Assembly: GCF_002760435.1 (NCBI RefSeq)
Contig: NZ_AUUU01000046.1
Coordinates: 1-64,000 of the forward strand
Source: Clostridium sp. LS
Lineage (GTDB): Bacteria > Bacillota > Clostridia > Clostridiales > Clostridiaceae
Reading direction: 5' to 3'
Length of the DNA stretch: 64,000 bases
The notes beneath the pieces were generated by a model that was not told where the DNA came from, did no database searches, and was given only the letters and a program-made list of their open reading frames with translations. Both the position numbers and the translations under genes were made by a program. Positions 1 to 8,394 of the stretch are shown here, in pieces. The number at the start of each line of letters is the position of its first letter. Position 1 is the first letter of the stretch.

Positions 1-509
1 ATAAGCAAATTCTTAAGTAGAGAACCCAAATCTATGATTTGGTGTGAATCACTTATACAGCGAACGCATGTGAGTCGGATTTCCTTTTATATTCTTAAGT
101 TCTAAAATTCCGCAGAATATATATTCTAAAGTTCCTAAATTATAAAATTTTTAAGAACTTTAGAATCTCTAATGAATAATCATATATCTCTTAGGATGAT
201 ACATAAAAATACTGCTAAAGGATGTCAATAATTTATTGCCAGAAAAAGAATATCAAATATTTCTAAAAATGATTTTGAATATAATGAAGGTGAAGCATGT
301 AAGTTAATTATTTAGCTAAGCGAAACTAAATACTATTTGAAAATGTAGTTATTTATGGTACTAAAATCGAAGCAAATTATAATATATATATATATATTTG
401 TTTAGAAGAAAACTATCTTAAAAAATGAATCAAAAATTTTTTATAAGATTCTTACTCTTCGTAAAACTATCAACCTTGAGGAATTAAAAGAGTTTACTGT
501 AAAAAAGGA
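1..509. other. Non-coding stretch with hairpins, no gene seen
   Basis: I see no supported gene here. The stretch is very AT-rich and holds inverted repeats such as TTCTAAAGTTC near 130 pairing with GAACTTTAGAA near 163, and a short hairpin near 310-335 with a GCGAA-type loop. It lies downstream of RNA copy A as read on the minus strand and may be part of that transcript or of another related one cut by the window edge. Confidence 0.4.
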
Positions 510-1530
510 GTTAAGATGGACAGAACAAACCTATTATAGCTATAATGTATTTTCAAATCTAGCTATAGCTTCATTCAGTCCATCTTTTGTAATCCAATAA
601 CGTCGCTTCGCTCCTAAGGAATAGAAGTTCAAGCTATTTTATATATTTTGTTATTTTTAGAACCTATATGTCACGATAGTATATTCTAAGCATTTGTAAA
701 ATCTATATATCTTGAACTTCTCATTAATTGTTGTAGCCTGCGGCAGCAAGGAATAAATATATTGGAGCACTACATGCTCCTTGTGGCTGCGCCACTCTAT
801 TAGTTTAGTTTAATTTCTACGTACTCAATTTAAATTATCTTTATATACAACTAACTAATTTATAATATCTTATATTTTATTTATAGTGTTATATTGTAGT
901 TATTATTTATATACCTATATACGTATTTTCTAAAGGACAATCTTATTTTCTTAAGAGCTCCTTGGGTGCCGCAATCCACCACCCCAAAATGGACAGGTCA
1001 TACAGCTACAGTCTTCTAACATTGTAAAAGTCTCCTCCTCACTCGGAGCCTTTTACAAAGTAAGAATCTGTATGCATTAGACTAATCCATTGTTTGGGTT
1101 CCCGGTGGGGCACTTCGGGATGGAGATTTTCATGAATAAATTATAATTAAGTAACTATGCGATTAAATTCTTTCTTTAAAATATGTATAAGCATACTAAT
1201 CCATCCCTCTGACTGGAATTTTTGTTTATGATTCTTTTTTAAGTTGATTATAAATTATTGTTTCTGGTATAGAAAAATATAAAGATAAGGTTTAGTTGGT
1301 CAGACAAGCTGACAAGAATTTTGGGGGCTTAGACATGCCATCACAATTATATAAGAAAGTATTAGTAATGTGACGGCTTGCCTATCTTGTACAGGCTTAG
1401 GCTTATTACTATTATGTTAGATTATATGGTTTTTCCGTTCTAAAAATCCAATCACTAAAAATAATAAATTATATCACAGGGAAATTATTTTTAATGATAC
1501 GATTTTCAGAGCTGTTATCTATCTTTGATT
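510..1530 (-). ncRNA. Large structured non-coding element, copy A
   Basis: Read on the minus strand, this aligns module by module with copy B (plus strand, about 8395-9850). Module 1 (1500-1429) is a long AT-rich stem ending in TTTTTAGTGATTGGATTT. Module 2 (1411-1319) has TCACA/TGTGA then GGCATGTCTAAG. Module 3 (1125-961) has CCCAAACAATGGATTAGTCT, a variable stem, then TATGACCTGTCC. Module 4 (800-735) has GAGTGGCG-AGCCAC and TTGCTGCCGCAGGC. Module 5 (730-601) is a GAAGTTCAAG/CTTGAACTTC stem. Module 6 (592-510) is closed by AAGATGGAC/GTCCATCTT. The stem in module 3 differs in sequence between copies yet pairs in each, which argues for an RNA structure. No ORF of note lies inside on the same strand. 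I do not recognise the family: it lacks a group II domain V and is longer than ROOL or OLE RNA as I remember them. The boundaries are approximate. Confidence 0.6.
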
Positions 1531-1617
1531 ATGTAGAGGTATTAAAAAGCCAGTACAAGACCGCCCCCATTAGAAACTATAGATAAGTTATTAACTGTAT
1601 TTTTTCATAAGTTAGGG

Positions 1618-1686
1618 TATATTTATTTAAAATCCTTGTCAAGATACGCTTCGCTTTTGATCTTGACAATAATTTTAAATAAATAT
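1618..1686. repeat. Long hairpin upstream of RNA copy A
   Basis: Arms at 1618-1645 and 1659-1686 form a near-continuous stem of about 27 pairs (TTTAAAATCCTTGTCAAGAT against ATCTTGACAATAATTTTAAA), capped by a loop containing CGCTTCGCTTT. The stretch 1531-1863 holds no gene I can support. The hairpin sits at the 5-prime side of copy A (minus strand) and may be its first domain or a separate structure. Confidence 0.5.
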
Positions 1687-1863
1687 GTGTGGTCATTATG
1701 AAAAAACCTATGAGATATTATGCTGCTCGGTTGGACATGCTATTTTAAAGTGTTTCGCGATATATTAATAAGGCTTGTACTATTTTCTTTAATTATAGGT
1801 TCCTGGCGCTAATGCTTGTCCTTATTACTGCTTTATTTATAGGGGATTTCTCCCCTTATGTAT

Positions 1864-2262
1864 TTAGTATGGCAATTCCTCACATGACAGGCTTTCTAAT
1901 ATATTTTCATGTTTTGCACCTATTTGATTATTATATTCTTCCCTGGCTTTCTCTAAAATATCATTTCTTTCAGCTTCATAATCTACAAAACTGCTACCCT
2001 CAATTCTGCCTCTAAATGACTTCCAAAATTCATAATCATCATTGGTAATACTGAATATTCCTTTTCTTCCTATGTTCTTGTTATAGCTTAATTTCACCCC
2101 ATAAAGACTTAAAGGAGCGCCATTATACTCAATAATTATTGACCCATCCTTTAGCCTATAAGCTGTTTCAGAAAATCTGAACTTGTCATGTTCACTTAAA
2201 TACCTGTACTCTGCTATTAATGTTTTTGATTCATATTTTCTCTTTTCCACTTTTATGGCCAC
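1864..2262 (-). CDS. Hypothetical protein, 132 aa
   Basis: I do not recognise this gene. It encodes a 132-residue soluble protein with no signal peptide or membrane segment, mixed alpha/beta in character, with a charged helical part near residues 95-115. It starts with GTG. A GGAGGAGAGG sequence lies upstream, at a rather long distance from the start. A hairpin terminator of the preceding small gene (2338-2367) lies upstream, so it may have its own promoter. It lies in the accessory region with other small orphan genes, which suggests plasmid or phage origin. Coding status is likely but not certain. Confidence 0.5.
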   Translation of the reverse strand: MAIKVEKRKYESKTLIAEYRYLSEHDKFRFSETAYRLKDGSIIIEYNGAPLSLYGVKLSYNKNIGRKGIFSITNDDYEFWKSFRGRIEGSSFVDYEAERNDILEKAREEYNNQIGAKHENILESLSCEELPY

Positions 2263-2337
2263 CTTTTCTTTTTAATTCCTCTCCTCCCATATTTTTATTA
2301 TGCCCACTTATAAAAATTTTAGACATTTTTTATGTAC

Positions 2338-2367
2338 AAAAAAAGCACCTTTTAAGGCACTTTTACT
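2338..2367 (-). terminator. Intrinsic terminator of the small 2377-2541 gene
   Basis: On the minus strand, AAAGTGCCTT and AAGGTGCTTT pair around a short AT loop and are followed by a run of seven T. It lies 10 bases after the stop codon of the small minus-strand gene. Confidence 0.7.
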
Positions 2368-2376
2368 ATTTATAAT

Positions 2377-2541
2377 TTATTCTCCAATACATAATTTCAT
2401 ATACCCTCTTATTGCCTTACTAACGTCTTTCCCATTCCTATGACAATATGCTTCAAAGTCTTCATACAACTTAATTTCACATTCTACATGGAGCTGCTTT
2501 GTAGGTGGTTTTGCTTTTTTAATTTTCTTTTTATTTTCCAA
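2377..2541 (-). CDS. Small putative ribbon-helix-helix protein, 54 aa
   Basis: A 54-residue reading frame with a TTG start, preceded by AAGGAG at 10-base spacing, and closed by a clear terminator. The first half is lysine-rich (about residues 4-16). The second half (KQLHVECEIKLYEDFEAYC, then NGKDVSKAIRGYM) has the short strand plus two-helix pattern of ribbon-helix-helix DNA-binding or antitoxin-like proteins. That assignment is by pattern only. It is too short for most gene finders, and a longer frame on the opposite strand (2440-2658) is its shadow. No toxin partner is recognised beside it. Confidence 0.55.
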   Translation of the reverse strand: MENKKKIKKAKPPTKQLHVECEIKLYEDFEAYCHRNGKDVSKAIRGYMKLCIGE

Positions 2542-2704
2542 TGTTCTTCCACTCCTTCCATATCAAATAGTCTATCCACCAATCAAAATTCTTATACTTA
2601 TATTCCTTTAAAAAATATACAAATAAGTACAAGTAATTGCGAATATTTGTTCTCATAATTGGCAATAATTATAATATCAATTTAAGAAAGGATTTTACAT
2701 ATAT

Positions 2705-2878
2705 ATGAGATACTTTTCATTTACAAAATGGCTTACTACTAAAGAAGCTTTTAATTCATATAGTCACTATAAATCATGGCTTTCTATTTTTTCAAAAGAA
2801 GAGTCTAAAAAGACTGATTTATATTATCACGAAAAATACCAATATTTTTTAAATTACTTGCAGACTGAATGGGATTAG
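2705..2878 (+). CDS. Small unassigned protein, 57 aa
   Basis: A 57-residue frame starting with ATG after AAGAAAGGA. The protein begins MRYFSFTKWL and ends with an aromatic, tyrosine-rich helix (HEKYQYFLNYLQTEWD). It resembles the next gene (2937-3113): both start with F-T-x-W-L and end with a K/E/Y-rich segment of the form EY-x-Y-x-L. They look like tandem paralogues. I do not recognise the family. No signal peptide is present. Confidence 0.5.
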   Translation: MRYFSFTKWLTTKEAFNSYSHYKSWLSIFSKEESKKTDLYYHEKYQYFLNYLQTEWD

Positions 2879-2936
2879 CAGCATATGCTTTCCCCATCTC
2901 CTATATGAAAATACATACAGGAAAGGATTTGATTGA

Positions 2937-3113
2937 ATGACATTTACAACATGGCTTGTGAAAGAAAAAGGCTTTGTATCAAAAGCACAATTTGATTCAC
3001 TTGTAAAAAAACTTCCTTATGAAAGTCGAAGAAAATTAATTCTATACTATAAAATTGAATATAAATATTACCTTGACACAAGACCAATGCAGCTTGAACT
3101 TGAAATAAAATAA
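2937..3113 (+). CDS. Small unassigned protein, 58 aa, paralogue of preceding gene
   Basis: A 58-residue frame (MTFTTWLVKEKGF at the start, YYKIEYKYYL near residue 45). GAAAGGA lies upstream of the ATG. It shares the F-T-x-W-L start and the terminal tyrosine-rich helix with the 57-residue protein 58 bases upstream, so the two probably form one unit. A strong terminator begins at its stop codon. The longer minus-strand frame covering it (2944-3165) is a shadow. Function unknown. Confidence 0.5.
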   Translation: MTFTTWLVKEKGFVSKAQFDSLVKKLPYESRRKLILYYKIEYKYYLDTRPMQLELEIK

Positions 3114-3148
3114 TCCTGAAGAGGTCCTCTTCAGGATTATTTCGTTTA
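3111..3148 (+). terminator. Intrinsic terminator
   Basis: TAATCCTGAAGAGG pairs with CCTCTTCAGGATTA with almost no loop, followed by TTTCGTTT. It overlaps the stop codon of the 58-aa gene. Confidence 0.8.
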
Positions 3149-3179
3149 CTTTTAATATTCCACAAACTACAGAATCAAT

Positions 3180-3470
3180 TGCCGAAATTATAGGACAAGC
3201 CTCTGGTGTTTTTTTGGCAAGTACTTAAGCTCCATAGAAAATAAATATTGTACAGGGGTGAGCATAGCGAATTTCCCCTTTACAATATTTATTTTCTATT
3301 GGTATAATTGCTCTCCCAAAAAACATTATTTTAGATAAGCTCTATCAAAAAACTAAAAAATCAAATATTTCTTTATTTATCAAATACTTATCTCTTATAA
3401 TTTTCTTTAGTAATAGGGCTTATCTAAAATTTCCGTATTGGTACTTCCATATACCATAAATTATCTAACT
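3180..3470. other. Structured non-coding region with nested long stems
   Basis: The stretch from 3149 to 3799 has no gene. It contains a nested fold. An outer stem, TGTTTTTTTGG near 3208 with CCAAAAAACA near 3317, encloses a long hairpin: CCATAGAAAATAAATATTGT near 3231 pairs with ACAATATTTATTTTCTATTG near 3282. A third stem, TTTTAGATAAGC near 3330 with GCTTATCTAAAA near 3420, follows. The loop of the long hairpin (GAGCATAGCGAATTTCCCC) has the same style as the hairpins of RNA copies A-C, but I could not align it to them. Transcript strand unknown. Confidence 0.45.
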
Positions 3471-3799
3471 CTATAAATAAAAAAGAATGATCTACTAGGG
3501 TGTAATAGATCATTCTCAATACTGGTTAATATTTATTTAATAAGGGGTAAATAATGTTTAACTACTTTATACTTTTATAATACTGTGGATTTGTGACAGT
3601 ATTATGACAAAATAAAATTTATATTATCTGCTGCATTTAATAGTATTGTGCATAAAAACATCACCAATTTATTCTAAATAAAGCGACAATCATAAAATAT
3701 TATTTCATATTAATTAATTATAGTTTTAATAATTCAGCTACACATAAGGTGTATATTTTCATAAAAATAACAAAATAATAATTAATGGAGGTAAATGTT

Positions 3800-4156
3800 A
3801 TTAAAATAAAGAAGTTATTGATAATATTTTTAATATATATATTCACCTTTACTATAATTACAGAAATACAGCCATCTCCAATTGCTGAAGTTTCAGAACA
3901 ACAAATATTCCCTATTTCAACTACTTATAAACAAGGCATCTATTCACTTTCTTTGTTCGATGGATATAAGGTCACCGCTAAACTTATAACTCCAAATACC
4001 ACTGCTACTTTAATAACAGTTGATAGTAACGGTAAACTTATACAATTTATACACTTAGATGATACAGATGAAATTGTAAAACTAGGTACTCTTCATGAGG
4101 GAGATACTGGGATAGTGCTTGGCAATGGAGAAGTATCTATTTCTCCTTCTAAATAA
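3800..4156 (+). CDS. Small exported protein, paralogue of the 7853 gene; probable ATT start
   Basis: About 119 residues with an N-terminal hydrophobic segment (KKLLIIFLIYIFTFTIIT) that looks like a signal peptide or membrane anchor. The rest is a small beta-rich domain: YKQGIYSLS, then TAKLITPN, VDSNGK, and a C-terminal GNGEVSIS-x-SK. The 106-aa protein at 7853 shares YKQGIY, AKL, VDS-G, LG and G-GE-I-I-SK, so they are paralogues flanking the big protease. An ATG at 3785 is in frame but contains the ribosome-binding site itself (GGAGGT at 3787-3792). Counting seven bases on, an ATT codon at 3800 aligns with the ATG of the paralogue (I/M-KIKKLL versus MKINKFL). I therefore favour ATT as start. 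Function unknown; a substrate or partner of the protease is an inference from position only. Confidence 0.6.
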   Translation: MKIKKLLIIFLIYIFTFTIITEIQPSPIAEVSEQQIFPISTTYKQGIYSLSLFDGYKVTAKLITPNTTATLITVDSNGKLIQFIHLDDTDEIVKLGTLHEGDTGIVLGNGEVSISPSK

Positions 4157-4159
4157 AAT

Positions 4160-4215
4160 CTTAATGTAGTGGTTGTACTCAATCTATTCACTACATTAAG
4201 GTTATCCTTTTAAAA
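4160..4215 (+). terminator. Intrinsic terminator
   Basis: CTTAATGTAGTG pairs with CACTACATTAAG around a 17-base loop, then GTTATCCTTTT. It follows the 3800-4156 gene by a few bases. Confidence 0.6.
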
Positions 4216-4298
4216 TTTCTCACATGATTAACTTATAATATCTACAATTTGCTCAATTTTAGAATTACGTAATAAAATATTTCTTTATCTTGATTTAT

Positions 4299-7200
4299 TC
4301 AATAATAAAATTTTGGAATTCCTCTTTTATTACCCAATCCTGGTATAATTGGCGGTATAAACTCATTTAGCCTCTCCAATCTACTTGATTCAGTAGTAGT
4401 AAGTTCTGCAATTCTTGTTACTCCAACATAAACATCTGATATCTTATACCATGTTGCATAATCAACTACTCCTGTTTGTGGTAATCCAAATATTTGTTGG
4501 AATGTCTTTACTGCCTCTGCAGTCTTTGGTCCATATATTCCATCCTCAGCAACTCTCGGAATTAATGGGTAGTTTCTTGCTATTCTATTTAATTGGCTTT
4601 GAATAGTCCTTACAGCAGAACCAGATGAACCAATAGTTAATGGTCTACCTGGATATGATTGAGGGCTTCCAGCAACTTTTTCAGCTGTAACTAATTCAAT
4701 GTTATTTCCATAATAGTATCTCAAAATCTCATATGGTACCTTACCTTGTACTCCTAATTCCTGACTACCCCATTGACTCAACCATTCGGGACAGCTAACC
4801 CGCTTTCCATCACAGTATTGTGTTAAAAGTGGCTGCTTCCTTCCAATCCTTCGTACGTATGTGGAAAAAATCTCATCGACAATTTGACTTATATTATCAT
4901 AGAAATTTCTACCATAAGCGAATGCATGATCATAAGCTGTAGAGCTTGTAATATCAAAGTTTTTTCCTTTACCTCTATACCACTCAGTAAAAATTCTATT
5001 TAATGTAAAAGATATTATACAAAAAATATTTGCTCTTATTGCTGAATTTGTCCAAGTTGAATATATTTCGCATGAAGCAACATTTTTAATGTAATCTTTA
5101 AAAGGTACTTTATAATTTGGTGCTGATGGATCATCAGGAACTCCTTGATGAACAATAATATATTCTGGTACTATAGGTTGAGGTAATACAACTCCTGAGG
5201 TTGGCGGTGGCAGTGGTTTCTCTGGATCCTCTGGTATCTTAGGAGGATAATCTCCGTTCAAAGTATTGGGTGGTATATTTATAACTTCTTGTCTCATACC
5301 TCCTCTTCCTAAATTGTTTTCTAAATTAACTACTTGATAAGCAATTTGAGTAGGAAATACTTGACATCCCCTTATTATTACTGTATCGAATCCATCTCTT
5401 TCTACAGTTAGATCATATAAACTATATGGCATCTGATTAATATTCGGATCTAAAGAATATTCTACAGGTGGTGCTGGCAGCTCTACTATTTGAGTTAGTC
5501 CAACTACATCTGTAACTAACTCAATATTATTAACATTTTCAAAACCTGTTGTTCCACTAACAGTTATCCTAGCACCACCAATGGGAATATAATCATCACC
5601 TCTGAAGCATTGAATCTTTAATCCACCAACGTCTGCTCTAAGATTTCCATTACTTCTATTACTCATAGATTTCCTCTTTTTATTTTTTTTCATAATATTA
5701 TATTGTCTAAGAGTATTATTTGTTACTACCATTTCTTTCGGTTTTACATATCGCCTAGATAAAATAGCATTTAAGTCAGCTTGAAGTAAATTGAAACTAT
5801 TAAGTGCACATACTTCTCCATAACCCCATAATGGATTGGGATACGTTACATCTGTACGTCTTCTCTGAGCACCTTTTAATAAATAATATTTCAATCTTAA
5901 CCCAAATAGGTATGGATCATTTCCTTTGATTATCCCCCACTGCATCATTAATGCACATATTCCTGCAACTTGAGGTGCTGCCATTGACGTACCTGTTTTA
6001 CTATCATATCCTCCATTTGGTACTGGTCCAACTATCTCTTCTCCCGGTGCGACTAAATCAGGTTTTACTAAATCCCCTCTATTTTGTGCTCCCCGTCCGC
6101 TAAACGACGATAGATTGTTAGTTCTATAATTATAGCTCCCAACTGCAATAATATTGTCGACTGTTGCTGGTATACCTAAAGTATTGTATTGGTTTGGTTC
6201 TAAAAATTTTGTTGCTGGATTAAGCCCTTCAAGTACTGGGAGCCATATTGAATATTCCCCTAAATATTCATTCAAAACATTTATTTCCAATGTCCATACA
6301 CCTTCAGCAAGAAATCCAGTTCTAGCAGAAAGTATTATTTTTATTTCACTATTTAGTTGAAAGGGTTTTGGACCTGATACATATATATCATATCTATTAC
6401 TTCCTATAGTTCCTTGAATGTATCCTTCCCGTATAGTAATATTTCCACTACTTTGACCTGTTGGGTTTATTACATTAATTGATATATCAGGTAAAATCGG
6501 CTTATATAAATTCATAACAATTGACTTCTCTTCACTTGCAATATTAAAAATTTTCCTTTGAGTTTTTGTTAGTTCGCCTCCAACATGGTGTCCAGCATCT
6601 CCTTCATTACCAGCTGCAATAACAATAGCTACTCTCTCTAGGCTTTGAACCGTTCTAATATATTGCTCTAATAGACTACTCCCATCGTGAGCTCCATCAT
6701 TTGTACTTAAGCTAATATTAATAACTAAAGGCATATTTAGTTCTTTGCTTCTATCTAGTAGAAACTTAATTCCCTGCATAATCTGTGAACTTAAAACTGC
6801 AGTTCCTCTTGCTGCTTTAACCATCGCTATTGATGCATTAGGCGCTGCACCTCTATACATAGGGTTTATGTTACCACCAGCACATGCAATTCCTGCAACA
6901 TGTGTTCCATGTCCCGTATTATCAATAGACGGAACTATCGAATATGGATTAGAAGACTTTATTGCTTCCTCTATCATTTGCTTATTATAAATATTTCCAC
7001 CAGTACTTAAATCATAGATATATTCTATCCTTGTCGTACCAGCAGTATTCATAAATGCTGGATGTGTATAATCTATTCCTGAATCTACAAACCCAACTAA
7101 TACTCCTTCACCTGAAACATCAAAGTTAGGAGCTAATTGGGCAATACAAGAGACTCTATTACTTTCCTGATCTTGTTCATACAGACTCTTTGGCAGTTCT

Positions 7201-7481
7201 ATATACTGAATTGCATTACTTAATGATAATTGCTCTAACTTTTCTCTAGGTATATTAACTACAGCAAAATTAAATCCTAGATCTTGAAATTTTCCACCTA
7301 ATCCTTCAATGAATGCTTTTGTTTGTTCTGGAGTACCCCTATATAAGATAGTAAGTTCTAGATTATTATCTTGACTTTGATATTTATATCCAAGCTCATC
7401 CAATATTTCTTTTGGTACATTAGTTAATAATCCTATTAATGCGTCAGCTTTAGAAGAAACTTCTCTTTGTATCTCAGCCAT
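4299..7481 (-). CDS. S8 subtilisin-like protease fused to SpoIID-like and peptidoglycan-binding domains
   Basis: A 1060-residue multi-domain protein, no signal peptide. Residues about 1-115 resemble the propeptide of clostridial Csp germination proteases. The subtilase domain follows, with Asp in FVDSGID (about residue 136, counted from the upstream GTG), His in NTGHGTHVAG (about 194) and Ser in TGTSMAAPQVAG (about 505), so the triad looks intact. After a lysine-rich linker and an Ig-like/carboxypeptidase-regulatory-like segment (about 630-740) comes a SpoIID/LytB-like domain: VPFKDYIKNVASCEI with the Glu at the position of the lytic transglycosylase acid, later WLSQWGSQELGVQGKVPYE and ILRYYYG. 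The C-terminus is a peptidoglycan-binding domain (IGSSGSAVRTIQSQLNRIA, EDGIYGPKTAEAVKTFQQ). A spore-cortex or cell-wall processing role follows from these families. The start is uncertain: ATG at 7481, or in-frame GTG at 7490. Confidence 0.85.
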   Translation of the reverse strand: MAEIQREVSSKADALIGLLTNVPKEILDELGYKYQSQDNNLELTILYRGTPEQTKAFIEGLGGKFQDLGFNFAVVNIPREKLEQLSLSNAIQYIELPKSLYEQDQESNRVSCIAQLAPNFDVSGEGVLVGFVDSGIDYTHPAFMNTAGTTRIEYIYDLSTGGNIYNKQMIEEAIKSSNPYSIVPSIDNTGHGTHVAGIACAGGNINPMYRGAAPNASIAMVKAARGTAVLSSQIMQGIKFLLDRSKELNMPLVINISLSTNDGAHDGSSLLEQYIRTVQSLERVAIVIAAGNEGDAGHHVGGELTKTQRKIFNIASEEKSIVMNLYKPILPDISINVINPTGQSSGNITIREGYIQGTIGSNRYDIYVSGPKPFQLNSEIKIILSARTGFLAEGVWTLEINVLNEYLGEYSIWLPVLEGLNPATKFLEPNQYNTLGIPATVDNIIAVGSYNYRTNNLSSFSGRGAQNRGDLVKPDLVAPGEEIVGPVPNGGYDSKTGTSMAAPQVAGICALMMQWGIIKGNDPYLFGLRLKYYLLKGAQRRRTDVTYPNPLWGYGEVCALNSFNLLQADLNAILSRRYVKPKEMVVTNNTLRQYNIMKKNKKRKSMSNRSNGNLRADVGGLKIQCFRGDDYIPIGGARITVSGTTGFENVNNIELVTDVVGLTQIVELPAPPVEYSLDPNINQMPYSLYDLTVERDGFDTVIIRGCQVFPTQIAYQVVNLENNLGRGGMRQEVINIPPNTLNGDYPPKIPEDPEKPLPPPTSGVVLPQPIVPEYIIVHQGVPDDPSAPNYKVPFKDYIKNVASCEIYSTWTNSAIRANIFCIISFTLNRIFTEWYRGKGKNFDITSSTAYDHAFAYGRNFYDNISQIVDEIFSTYVRRIGRKQPLLTQYCDGKRVSCPEWLSQWGSQELGVQGKVPYEILRYYYGNNIELVTAEKVAGSPQSYPGRPLTIGSSGSAVRTIQSQLNRIARNYPLIPRVAEDGIYGPKTAEAVKTFQQIFGLPQTGVVDYATWYKISDVYVGVTRIAELTTTESSRLERLNEFIPPIIPGLGNKRGIPKFYY

Positions 7482-7490
7482 AACAACCAC

Positions 7491-7852
7491 GCTCTAAATT
7501 AATATATATAAACATACTATGCTGACAACTATCTAGTGAAACAATTAAGTATGTAACCCTCAAAAATATTTTTCCTAGTTCCTTTTTCTCATAAACTCAT
7601 ACACATGAATCTCTCCCATACGACTTTTAATAAATTCAAAGTACTCATAGTGACGATACGAAACTAAAATTTTTGCCTTTTAGAATGGTTCAACACAAAA
7701 AAATGTAACACTCAGTTCTTGACAGTGTAAAACTGAACTTATTTGGGTATTGATCCTTTAGAATTTTGTAAAAAATAATGCTAACCTGGATATTATATGG
7801 AATGTATATTTTAATCAAAAACACAAAAAATAGACTGAAGTGAGGTGTTAGT
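7491..7852. other. Divergent intergenic region
   Basis: This 360-base gap separates the minus-strand protease from the plus-strand 106-aa gene and must hold both promoters. TTGACA occurs near 7720 but I see no convincing -10 at proper spacing. No ORF, strong hairpin or repeat is evident. Confidence 0.4.
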
Positions 7853-8173
7853 ATGAAAATCAATAAATTTTTAGCAATTTTTTTAATATCAATAATTGCA
7901 TTTACAGAAACCCCAAAAGCTCTTGTTAAATCAGATGTTTATAAACAAGGTATTTATGACATTTCTGAAGCAAACCCATTTCGTGCTACAGCTAAACTTG
8001 TTAAAGCAAATGGTGGCATTACAAGTTTAAGTATAGTTGACTCAACTGGTAATCAAAAATTTTATAACAGATTCGATACTGAAAATGAATCTATAAATTT
8101 AGGTTTTATTAATAATGCTGATCTTATAGCAATAGTTGGTAAGGGGGAAATAGCCATTACTTTTTCTAAATAA
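7853..8173 (+). CDS. Small exported protein, 106 aa, paralogue of the 3800 gene
   Basis: A 106-residue protein with an N-terminal hydrophobic stretch (LAIFLISIIAFT), probably a signal peptide, and a small domain with YKQGIYDIS, ATAKLVKANG, VDSTGNQ and GKGEIAITFSK. ATG is preceded by GAGGTG. It matches the gene at 3800 along its whole length, and the pair brackets the oppositely oriented protease. I do not recognise the domain. It is the last gene before the long RNA copy B begins. Confidence 0.65.
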   Translation: MKINKFLAIFLISIIAFTETPKALVKSDVYKQGIYDISEANPFRATAKLVKANGGITSLSIVDSTGNQKFYNRFDTENESINLGFINNADLIAIVGKGEIAITFSK

Positions 8174-8394
8174 ATAGAAATTTAACATATATTCTATTCT
8201 TTAATATCGTGTATTAAAGTTTTAATTTTGAGATATTTATAAATACTCTCATTCAAAAAAGTTTTTGTGGACTACGCTCTATAAGAACATTATTTTTATC
8301 AACTACTACGCACTTTCTACAGACTATGCATTACTGTTCTTAATATTAAATTACTTTTATTCCGCGAGGCGCCGTCAATGTGCATGCTTTTCTG

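Noticed and set aside
510-1530. Group II or group I intron
   Set aside because: No GTGYG start, no recognisable domain V hairpin, no intron-encoded protein, and no IStron-type group I core seen in copies A-C. A search could still change this.
2440-2658. Plus-strand ORF of 72 aa
   Set aside because: It is antisense to the small 2377-2541 gene, which has a ribosome-binding site, plausible protein pattern and terminator; the plus ORF has none of these.
2944-3165. Minus-strand ORF of 73 aa
   Set aside because: Shadow of the 58-aa plus-strand gene and its terminator hairpin; low-complexity product.
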